From Lycocorax pyrrhopterus obiensis (Eukaryota; Chordata; Aves; Passeriformes; Paradisaeidae): DNA of 64,000 bases. Positions 40,020 through 64,000 of the stretch are shown in pieces. A program made the position numbers and the translations under genes. Numbering within the stretch: position 1 is the first letter of the stretch; each line of letters starts with the position of its first letter. The DNA is taken from NCBI GenBank assembly GCA_014706295.1, contig JACSVZ010000012.1, positions 16,451,255-16,515,254 on the forward strand, in the 5' to 3' direction. The notes below the pieces were generated by a model. The model did no database searches, was not told the origin of the DNA, and saw only the letters and a list, made by a program, of their open reading frames with translations.

Positions 40020-41560
40020 TTACAGGGATGTGAACTCCCGTGCCAGCCCCTCAGGTGTGGCGGCGCCTGGCGAGGCAGGTCTGTGCCAGGTCTCCTCAGC
40101 GCTGACCGGATGTCGCACCTTCAGTTCACTGTGTACGAGGCAATGCTACACTCGGGCTGTATTTAGGCAGCCTGAAGAGCTGTGCCCGGCTCCGCTCAGG
40201 AAGGGCAGAACCCCAGGCAGTACCGCCCGGCCGCAGGGCAGTGCCCACCAGAATGCCTGTCCTCGTCCCGGTGCTGCCGAGGCAGCTGATGGGAACAGCA
40301 AACAGCCCTCTGGAGAGCCAGTCTGGGCAAGACCACTCTGGAAACACCCAGGTTCAAGGACAGTTTGGAATGCCCTCAACAACTCTCTTTAACCTGTGTA
40401 TCAGAGCAGCACCTGCCGTGCCCTGTGGCAGTCCATTCCGCGCTGGACTGTCAGCACGGACATCCCATCACGCACATGGCAGCAGCGTTTCCACGCCCCG
40501 GGCACCGAGCGGGGTGGGCAGCGTCCCTCGAGGCTCTGCGGGGCCGCCAGCGCTCCCAGCACGCCGGGACCCGGGCTCGGGCTGTGCCAGCCCCGCACCG
40601 GCACCGTGCAGCGACTCTCAACCTCACTCACACCCCAACACTTGCCTCTGCCTTTCCAGACACCCCCAAACTGTTTTGCTATCGGGTTGAAAATCTCGAG
40701 ATTTTATACTCCCTATTTATCTGCCACGGTCCCTCCTATGGTGCAGAGAGGACGCGGACATCAGGGCACCCCCGCAGCGCTTTCGTCCCGCTGTCCAGCA
40801 GCGAACCCCAATATTGTTTTGCTTCTAGTAAAAGGTACTTCAAAATCCCCCTCCTCAATCCGCTTCCACAGAGCTGATGCTCCGAGGGCTGACGCTGGGA
40901 TTTCCTTCTCTCCTTTTCCCGAGGAGCTCCGCTGTGCTCCTCGGGCTCCCCGAGACGCTGCGGGTCCTGGCAGCCCTGCTGGGGGCAGCGGCGAGGGGAG
41001 GAGGCGTGAGGCGGGGAGGGGGCTCTCCGAGGGGAGGAGGAACAACTTTAGAAGTCTCCATAGTCTTTTCCTTTCAGGAAACACATCCTGTTAATGTTTG
41101 ACTGCCGTGGCAGTGGCTCTTTTTTTTTGCAGTAGACTACGCCCTGAGGCTCACCAAAACGAGCCACAAAAACAGCCATTTCCTCTTGGTGGGGAGGTGG
41201 GGGGGCCTTTTCCTCACCGCAGTGGCTGTTCTCGTCCCGGCACTCACAGCTCGGCTCTTCGGAGAGGGACACCGCAGAGCAACCTCCTCAAGATACTCCA
41301 GACTTGCAGACCACCTTTGCGATGACCGCATTCCCCTCTGGCTCGGCTTGGCTTTGAGAGGATGACATCTGTCACCGTTGGCAGGATATTCTGAAGTCTG
41401 CACCCAAACCCAGGCTTTTGGAGCAGCGCTGGTTCGCTTGGAGGACCCGGCGCTCGGCAGGCTACGGCGAGCATCCCATTCCGCCTCTGCCCCACCTCAG
41501 CTCAGGCTCTCCTGCCCCGAGACTGGATTCTGTCTGGATTCGCCCCATCCAACACGGAAT
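40020..41560. promoter_or_regulatory. TMEM204: CpG island, probable TMEM204 promoter and 5' UTR
   Basis: A broad CpG-rich block in otherwise A/T-rich intron DNA, densest at 40480-41040. It ends about 330 bases before the TMEM204 start codon, so promoter and 5' leader probably lie here. The several long open frames across it on both strands result from stop-poor GC-rich sequence. The transcription start and any noncoding exon cannot be fixed from sequence. Confidence 0.7.
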
Positions 41561-41875
41561 GGACCTCCCTGTCATCCAGTTCACCACGGGACTGGCATTA
41601 CTTATCAAAGTGCAAGAAGGTGGATAAGTCAACGCTGGGAAGGACCTAAAAAAACTTCTTTGTGTTCTTATTTTATGGAATTCTCCTATCTACCTCACAG
41701 AATTCTCATTTCCTTGGTCAGAAACCCCTCTGGAGCTGACTTCAAGAATGAGCGGTGATGTCCTCTAGCCCCCCGTAACACCCCAGCGCAGCCGCCTGTT
41801 CCCAGCCCAATTTCAATGTGCTGCAGCTGACTGGGCCCTCGTGTCGTCTGCACTTAGAGACTGGCAGCAAGCTGA

Positions 41876-55389
<13,514 letters not shown>

Positions 55390-58300
55390 TAGCAAAAAGG
55401 CTTATATCGAAAAGCAAGTTCATTGTCTCTGACAAGCTCTCCCCATGAGATTCTGCAGTATGTGAACAGAAGCTTTTATCTGGCATATATCATAATGAGG
55501 CTTCTGCCAACTAAAAAAACACAAGCCTTTATTATTTCCTATGAAACCAGGAAGGCAAACATAAGAGAAACAAACTGGATATGTCATAATCCCACAATTT
55601 AGCAGGGCAAAATATACTAAAGGAATTGTGAGAAAGCAGAGCAGAAGGGCTGAGCAAATTTTTGAAGTCTTGTTGAAACATGATTATTTGATTTTAGCTT
55701 ACTGAATTCTACTCAATGACCACCAGCTGGATTTTGACAAACAGATACGTCTGCCATCCAGCAAAGAAAGCCGCGGTCAGTTCATACCACTGACTGCTAC
55801 AAATAAAATTCCCACAGCAATTCTCATGGACTGTATACAGAACTGCATGAGGAAAAGAGGAAGTGGATTTATCACAATTCCATTTTGACAGCAGTGTCAA
55901 CAAAGTGTAAACATTCTGCAATACCTTTCATTACTACATAAAGTAAGTAACTTCAGTATTCATTAAGTAAGAGTCCAATCCTACACAATATTCACGCAGG
56001 AAACTGTCATTAATGGAGTAACATTCAAGCTGTTTACAAGATCAGATTAAAAACACAACATTTATATTTATATTTATATATATTATTAATGTAAAGAACA
56101 GGTTATAATAAAGCAACACCATTTTCTTCAAAGTTTTAATTTCAACTTTAACAACTCAGAATATTAAGAATGGCATAAAACTCAGGTTTACACCAATGCA
56201 AGATCAGAATCTGGCCTAGGTCATTTAAGTACAGTCTCCTAGCAATAAAATGATTAGGGTTTTTTAGGTCTATTAAGGATGAGGAACCTGAAATCCAGAT
56301 GAGAGGAGGGGACTGCAGAGGTTCTGTAACCCTCAGAGCACCTGATCCATCTTCCAGGTGCAGCAAGAGCCTCAAGCACCAGTCAGTGCTTCCAAAAGAC
56401 CGATACACAGCCTTGCCATAAAAGCCCTCCCTACAGCCCCTTCGTGTCTGTGTAACTGTGGATACCTTCTGGATAGTTCTCCCTGACTATCGGTGTGATG
56501 CCTGCTGTACTCTCCCATCCTCTCCAAACTCGACCTGTCTGTTTTTCCAGAGCGGAAATGCATTCTGGCCCTGTTTGGATGTGTTGTTTCATTGACAAAC
56601 AGCACAGGGGACAGACGTGGGCCTTTCTTCTACCATGGCTGCTAATTTTAGACTGGGCTTTTTTTTTTTTTTCCTGTGCTGGAGTCTGTTTTAAACACAG
56701 TCAGAGAGAGACTGAAGGGCGCCAGGATATCCCGACGCAGGAGGAGGAAATGCCTGCTATTACCTGTTATGCAAGCTGAACCTTGAAATCCCCAGTGCTG
56801 GGAGGGGACAGGGGAGAAAAGCCACAGTCAGAACTATTAACAAAACACTAATAAGAATGGCTGAAGAAGCTTTTGGATCAAGGAATTCATCTGCCTGCCT
56901 ATGTTCAAAAGGTGTGAAGGGATGGATCTGACAGCCTGTGATGATATGAAGACATATCATCACAGGCTTCCAGATATCCTATTGTGCTGTGTGAATCTGA
57001 AGAAATAACACAGTGACTATCCCTGCCTCATTCCCCATCCCCTTCTGCAGTTATGCCACACTCTCCTTTACCATCATCAGATGGTTTTCTGCCCTGAAGT
57101 CATGATATTCATTTTACATCTCATTATCTTAACGTCACTTTATGTTTATACAAATTCTTTCCTGATATCCAGAACAATCACCTGAAGTTTTCTAGAATGC
57201 GTACTTTTGAAAAAAGTGGGAAGAAGTCGTTATATCTGCATTATCCCAATATAAAATAGACTTTTTGGAGACCTCCTTAGTTTTCCAGAAGAGTGGTACA
57301 TCAACTGCTGATTCCCTGGGAAATCAGGGGTCTGCACTCACTAAACTCCCTGGACTGGGCCCAGGTGACAGCATTTTAGACATTACGGATGAAGTGTCTT
57401 TGATATCAGACAAAAACCATGCACAGACAGTGAGCAAGCCCAGCATTTCCACTGCTCTGATGAAGGGCTGCTGCTGCATCTGGAGACCGAGAGTTCTATA
57501 TTGAAGGGGAAGACAGTGGCCGCCCCACATCCTATGAGCCACAGGTGATATTCAGTCTCTGAGTCTCCACTCTGAAACAGTAACCTCTCAGCCATTCTCA
57601 CAGAAAAGGAGCAATATTGAGCAAAAACATCAGAACAGTGAATATGACACTTGTATTTAAAAGCACTCGTCCCATGCAAACAATCCAAGAGAAACCCCTG
57701 CCAGGCTCTTTCCTGCTTCATTTGAAGAGTTAAACCCAAGGTACTTCAGGTCAGACAGACCATTTGCATGAGAAGAGCAGGTAATGTCTAAGAATGAACA
57801 AACTTAGATCTTATTAAACATTTCTGAAGTACTGGCTGGGTAATTTCTGTTTATTACACTTTCAAATGAAAGAACACCAGCACCAGCCTCCTGTTTTTTC
57901 CTTTTCAAAATCCAAATGATCTGAAGAATTGTTCTGCAATTCCTCATGCTTACAGTAATTTCAGAAATTATCTTGAATCATATTCCCTCTAATTCCAACT
58001 TCTGCTTGATCTCTACCTTTCATCCTGGAATATGCCAACAAGTGCTGAAGAGAACTGCAGTGGTCACTGGTAGAACGAAATCTCATACTATGGGGGAAGG
58101 CTCAGCCTACAATTTTCTTGTTTTTACTTAACTGAAGCTGTGTAGATCTCATTACAGTTTCCCATGGTATGAACAAAAGTCCTTGTTAGCTTAGAAAACT
58201 AAGTGTGCTAAGTATTATCTGCAAAGTCTATCACAAGCTCAAATCAATGATCTTAGATCCACTGGAGCTTGCAGTGGCTCCAGGCTCCACGACTTCCTCA

Positions 58301-60184
58301 CTCCTGCCACCTGCACAAGCATTTGACAGCCATTCAAAAAGGATGGACCTCTGACAGAAAATAAAGCCCCAGGAAGCAAAGAGGAAGGAAAGAAGAGAGG
58401 AAACAGCAATGCTGTTTGGGACAGCAATGGGATTCACACAGTTCCAAAGCTCCACAGCCTCACACCTCCCTGTTAACAGGAAAGCGAGCCGTTTGCTTTG
58501 GAAAAGGCTCCTGGTGAAAATGGAACCAGCGCTGTACATGGAATTTTGTGTCAACGCTCAGAAATTTCCCTCTAGAGGATTTTGGGGTTTCTGGTTTTTT
58601 CCAAGGACTTGTCACAAACTCCACATGCTGAATAGGATGGATAACAGCTGACAGAAGAGCTGTTGGAAAGGGAAATCCATACTAACAGCACAGGGAAGAG
58701 AGCACTTCAGTGGATATTGAACAAACAGTAATCTGCCAGACAGGATCAGGCCTTGAGGGGCTCCAGCCAAGTCTTGATCTTGTCCAGTGATGATTATCAC
58801 AGACTTCAGAGAAAAATATTAGAAACTTAATAGGGAAAATCTGGGATAGAATATCCCTTACATTAGATCTCATCCTGGTTTCTGAATGTCCAAGACTGCT
58901 ATAAACCTGAATCATAATGATTAATATTTTGCCAGTCCACTTTCAGCATTAAATAACTTTAATACATAATATCCTGAAGACTTAAAAGTTTCATGTTCCT
59001 ACTGAGCTTGTAATTTAAAGCCAAATAAATTAGTCTCACATTTCTTGAATTTCAAGCATTGCATTCCAGCTTTGCCCAACATGTTTTTTCTGATGACAGT
59101 GTTTCACTCCTGACCCCGAATGCATCACAGGAAAGATTAGCTCATGCATACTCTAATTTCTGTGTTCTTAAAACTAAATCAGACAATTTTTGAATCATTT
59201 TCTCCAACCACTTCAGATTAGTTGATATCCAGAAAACCTCAATGTAGAAAAGAACAGCACAGCAGCCATCGGAAAACACGGCTGAAGACATTCCTGAGAG
59301 CAATGTGATCCTGAGTTCTGTATTACTTCCTTCCACCTTTTTGCTTCATAACACCCTCAAGCCAGATCTGTTCTAAGATGAAGTCTATGGAACTGTAAAC
59401 CTAAAACTTCCTGAAAAGGAAGCAAGTAAATAAGGTGCTCTAAGTAACCTAAAAATCACAGCAAAAATAGAGAATCTGACTGCTTGATTTGTACTAAATG
59501 TTTTCATTATTTGTCAATTTTATTTCACCCTCAGTGCCAAACTTTCCCGTTCTTTATGTGAACCACAAATGTCACAGTAAAGTGATCTTGTTTTCACACA
59601 TTTGCAAAAGGAACCACATTTGCAAAGATCCTAAAATCTGGATGTCTATCTCATTTATTTTGTTGGAAATGATTCCCACAAGCAGCAGAACCAGCAAACT
59701 GGGAAGGGCAGTAGCTCACAAGAAGTGTGGTGAACTCCTCATCTAGTATAGCTGCAGCAGGGAGAAGATCTGCCTGTATTCTTTACGGCTAAACACTGAT
59801 AAGAGCAGCAGGCAGGTTGTAGCATCTCAATGTCAAGGGCACATATTCTGATTAGAAATGGTAAAAAATCCATTAACAGATAAATACAATTTGGATATGC
59901 AAGCATAAGGAGCATGTAATGCAGAGAAAAGTGTGTGAGACAGAAAGTATCTCAAATCAAATATTCACTTTATTGCTTATGAACATGCACATTATATATA
60001 CATGGAGGTGTCTCCTAAAACTGTTTCAACCCAGTTGCCTTGCTAGATCCAATTATGCAGCTCTTACCCTCCGATGTATCCAGAGGTGAACAGAGCACTT
60101 GAACAACAAAAGCAGAAGACGACACTGAAATGTCCAGGAAGATCACCTGTCAATGACTGCTTCTCTCTGCACAGGGTAGTTTTG

Positions 60185-60725
60185 CTCAGGCTGACCCCAC
60201 CTGCAGTACTGCAGCCAGGTCTGGGATCCTCAGCAAGAGACAGACATGGACCTATGGGAGTGGGTCCAGAGGAGGCCATGAAGATGCTCCAAGGGTTGGA
60301 GCACCTCTGCTACAGATACAGGCTGGGAGAGCTGGGGGTGTTCAGCCTGGAGAAGAGAAGGTTCTGGGGAAAACTTACTGTGGCTTTTCAGTACATAAAG
60401 GGTGCTGAACAAAAGACAGAGAGTGACTTTTTACATGGGCAGACAGTGATAGGACAAGGGGAATGGATTTAAGCCGGAAAAGGGAAGACTTAGATTAAAT
60501 GCTAGGAAGAAAGTCTTTCCTGTGAGGGCGGGGAGGCCCTGGCACAGGGTGCCCAGAGAAGCTGTGGCTGCCCCTGGATCCCTGGCAGTGTCCAAGGCCA
60601 GGTTGGGCAGGGCTTGGAGCAACCTGGGATAGTGGAAGGTGTCCCTGCCCATGGCAAGAGGGTTGGAATGAGATGGTTTTAAAAGATTCCTTTCAACCCA
60701 AAACATTCCATGGTTCTGATTCTAG
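60185..60725 (+). mobile_element. CR1 LINE 3' fragment in TMEM204 intron 2
   Basis: It is + oriented: GAGGCCATGAAGATGCTCCA, GCTGGGGGTGTTCAGCCTGG and GGGGAGGCCCTGGCACAGGG, with the end ATTCCATGGTTCTGATTCTA. The middle (60380-60470) is more diverged than in its relatives at 25.5 and 33.4 kb. Confidence 0.9.
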
Positions 60726-63700
60726 ATAGGAGCCCATAGCTGTGCCTGATACGAGGCCTACTACAATTAAAGCAGAGCTTTAACTGGCTCCAGCTGCCTC
60801 AGAATCCAAGAGGCCAAGCAATGCTCATAGTCGACAACAAGTGTGAGAGTCTGCATATTTATCCTTATTTAAGCACCTGCCCAAGAGGAATTCTGCCTAG
60901 TTCACTGGGAATGCTCTTCAACATTCCATTCAAAGACTGGCATAATTTCTAAGGAAACCTCCAAAAGGTAACAAACAAAAGCAATTTACTGTCAATAGAC
61001 CTAAACTGGTTAAAGATTTCCAACGTAAAGCAGGATTCGCTGCCTTATACTAACTAAATCTCCCATCAAGTTAAAGGCAGGGACTGACAAACTCAGACAA
61101 CACAAGTGGAAAGCCCTTGTAATTCAGAAAAGTGAGCAATAAAAGGGTCTTATCACCCCTGAGAAGCTGTGCTACTCACATATTTAATTCTAAGATGTTA
61201 CACGCTACCAAAATCCTTGGAAGGAGATTTTAATTAGAAGTAAACAAAACAAAAAACCAAAAAAACCCAACCCCAAACAGATTACTGTACTTAGCAACGT
61301 ACAACTGAAACCTCAAAGGTCACTTGACTCTAATGGTCACACTCTAATTCCCTGTGGCATTAGAAACCAAAGCATCATCCAGCCTGGTGCTACAATGAAG
61401 AGCACATGACTGTTACAGAGGCTCCATATTTGCCTTGAACTGTAACAACTTGTTTTGTGTCAAGCTGATACAAGAAAAGGTGTTTATTAATAAATAATTT
61501 GTATAAGTCCTATAGGAATGACTTTATGAGTCTCTCTCATGCTGATAAATACAGCTGAGCTCCTACAAACAGCCCATTCGGGCGTGTGACTCATCACAGC
61601 TAAATCACTCCCTGTGAAACTTGGTGGGGTACACAGAAAAAGAGTGAAATATTTCCCTTCCCTGTTTGCAGTTCTGCACAAGCGTGGGTGGTGTATTCTC
61701 AACACTCTGGCTGTTCTATTTTCCTTCTCCCTTTTCCTGGCAGCAAATTCATCCTCCAGGACAAGCTGTAAAGAAGAGGATTATAAGTCCCAATATAGAC
61801 TTACTGGTGACCTAGAAAAAACAATGCAGATTTCAAGTGCACTATCAGTGCACTAATAAAAAGGAAGAATGAGAATCAAGGGGCGTCTGAAAAAAACAAC
61901 AAACTATCACAGAAATAAAAAAGTGACTATGAGAGTTCTTTTAAAATGCCAAAATTCTGTAGCTGGCTTGCAGCCAGCCTCAATCAAACAGGAAATCCAG
62001 CATACAGATCTGAAATGTAAGTTCAAAAAGTAACATTCTCCCAACCCACCCCCACTACCACAGTCAATACTGTTCCAACCAAAAGTCTTCTGAGTGACTT
62101 CGTTATCTGTTTCCTTCCCCAGCGGAAAAGCCACCCCCCTCCCGGCTTGTTTTGCTGCAGATGGGAAACAACTAGAGATAAACAGCAGTTCTATGGGAAA
62201 AAAAAGCACTTCAAGTAATCTCATCAGGAGTTTTAGTGAAGTTGTGGCCTCTGTGCAGTCTTGAGACAATACATAATAAAATTATCTGAAATCAATTGAT
62301 GCACTTAAATTAATTCAGGGAAATTGAGCCATGCATCTCAAAGTCTTGTCATCACTACAAAACAGAAAAGAAACTAAATCAGATTAAAATGTTCCATATT
62401 TTCATAAATAAATTTAAAGAAATATGTCCCTTCTACAGGCCTTATCAACCTGTATTGTACACTGTGAGCTCAAGAAGCCTGATGGCAAAGAGAGCAATTT
62501 TCTGGTTATTTTTAGTAGAGTTGTTTATGGGAAATAGTCTGGGAAGCCAACTGTCTTCCTATAGATATTTTATTGGAACACAAACTGAATTCAGACATTG
62601 CTACAAATATCTATCTAAAAAGTGAAAAGTTACTACAGTCAGCTCTGGAGATTATTCTTAAAACAAGGTTAATTTTTATAGAAATACTTCTAACTATTAT
62701 ATGGCACAAATATGTGAACTGCATGTTTTTGCCCAGTCATTTAGAGGACAGACTAAATGTTCCACTCCAGTTCTTGGCTGGTGTACAACAAGACTCCTCT
62801 AAGGGCAAGGAAAACATATGTAGCACGTTGGAACACTTTGCTTCAAGAAGTCCAAGTTTGATTAAGCTGTTACAGACAAAATCTATCCAAGCAAACTTTG
62901 GGGTTTTCACACATCATCATCTTCAAAAAAAAGCATTCATCAAAATTTAAAACTCACCATCCTATGCAAACTCAGTCTTTTTGGATCATTATGATTTCTT
63001 CACCCTTTGCTCTGGAGTTCCTACATTTATAATTCCCATATCAAGCCATGCTACTATGAAATAAGAATGCTGGAAAATAACGTTCTCAGTGACATTTCTA
63101 TTCTGGAGTTCTCTGACTCTTGCAGAACTGTAAAACTAATTGTATGAACTCTGCAGTAACATGCTTCCACCTCTGTTGCCTCTGTCATGTGTTTGTCTGT
63201 TCTTAAATGTCAGTTCCTGTCTAAATTGCAGCAAAGGGTCCTAAACAGAACGTACATTTTCACTCGAGCTCTGGCAACTGGCTCCTGCGATCTGTCAATC
63301 TGGGAAACTCTCAAACCCAGTTCTTCTACCCCACTCAGCCACTGGCACGGAACTGAGAAAGGAGATAAAGCTTCTTGCATGACTGCCTGATCATCTGAGC
63401 AGGGTTTAGGCAAAGGGCTTGTGAAGGAAAATACACCTTCTAGCAAAAATAGCTTTATTTTGGGACCTGTAAGGAAGCCTTAGTGCTTTTTCCTGGTGGA
63501 TAATTGCTCCATCAGATAGAACATGGAGATGTTAAGCCATTTAGGATAGTAACTGGCCATAAGTAATACAAAAGCAAGAAAGACAAAGCTAAGTAATTTC
63601 ATTAAAAGCTGGGTATTTGGAAAAACTTTTAAATATTGAAAATATTCCTACAGTGGAAATTAAGCTGCAAGACACAATACAGCATCAGGGTTACTCTGTG

Positions 63701-64000
63701 TAACTGGTATTCCTGAACCCATGTCCCTCTGCCAAGAGAGCCTCAAAAAAATACTGCAAGATAGTGTGGACTGTTGTTAATATTTATAACTGTCCCTTAG
63801 AGGTATCTGCGAGTGGTCACTGGTCCAAACAGCTTCTGCTCAAAGTTCTTCCTGCTTAAGGTTTTATGATTTCCTTCACACTTTTTAAAAAACATTTATT
63901 CAACACTTTATGGATTCCCCGTGAAAGTGTGTATGAATTGGAAATGAGTTCTGAAAGGAAAACTGAAAAGGAAAACTGATTACACAAAGTCTTCTCATGT
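60726..64000. other. TMEM204 intron 2 / IFT140 intron, no recognisable feature
   Basis: A/T-rich sequence with scattered chance open frames. No repeat family, exon of TMEM204 or IFT140, or RNA gene was recognised. Confidence 0.6.

Noticed and set aside
40030..41500. Open frames of 100-230 codons on both strands in the TMEM204 CpG island
   Set aside because: They overlap one another in several frames, have low-complexity Pro/Arg/Ser composition, and match no family I know. GC-rich DNA explains them.

Overview
This window is vertebrate nuclear DNA and almost certainly avian. Its genes are split by GT-AG introns. Many fragments resemble the 3' part of CR1 LINEs, whose family-typical ends (the ATTCTATGATTCT type and its reverse complement) occur throughout, and two segments look like avian retroviral LTRs. 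The gene content corresponds to human 16p13.3. The bird order cannot be fixed from the sequence alone.

Layout. (1) 1-3.8 kb, + strand: the last four coding exons and 3' UTR of RNPS1, an RNA-binding protein of the exon junction and splicing machinery. (2) 3.83-4.5 kb: a CpG island with the TELO2 promoter, about 200 bp after the RNPS1 poly(A) signal. (3) 4.0-24.4 kb, + strand: complete TELO2. Twenty coding exons join without a frame break into 833 codons plus stop, close to the human length of 837. (4) 24.2-33.2 kb, - strand: the last twelve coding exons of IFT140 (660 codons, the C-terminal TPR half), convergent with TELO2. (5) 33.2-64 kb: one very large IFT140 intron that runs off the window. 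TMEM204 lies inside it on the + strand: a CpG island at 40.0-41.5 kb, coding exon 1 at 41.9 kb and coding exon 2 at 55.1 kb. Its last exon is beyond the right edge.

The genes act in unrelated processes: pre-mRNA quality control (RNPS1), maturation of PIKK kinases such as mTOR, ATM and ATR by the TTT complex (TELO2), retrograde ciliary transport (IFT140), and endothelial junction signalling (TMEM204). The nesting of TMEM204 in IFT140 matches what I know of the human locus, so it looks ancestral. RNPS1 directly beside TELO2 differs from human, where the two are in the same band but not neighbours.

I see no previously undescribed system. The points most worth checking are the overlapping TELO2/IFT140 3' ends, a tandem acceptor just upstream of the TELO2 phospho-motif exon, an exon-like 178-nt segment in an IFT140 intron with the same length and phase as the preceding IFT140 exon, and the two LTR-like segments. 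Most long open frames elsewhere are chance products of GC-rich islands, CR1 sequence or intronic DNA.
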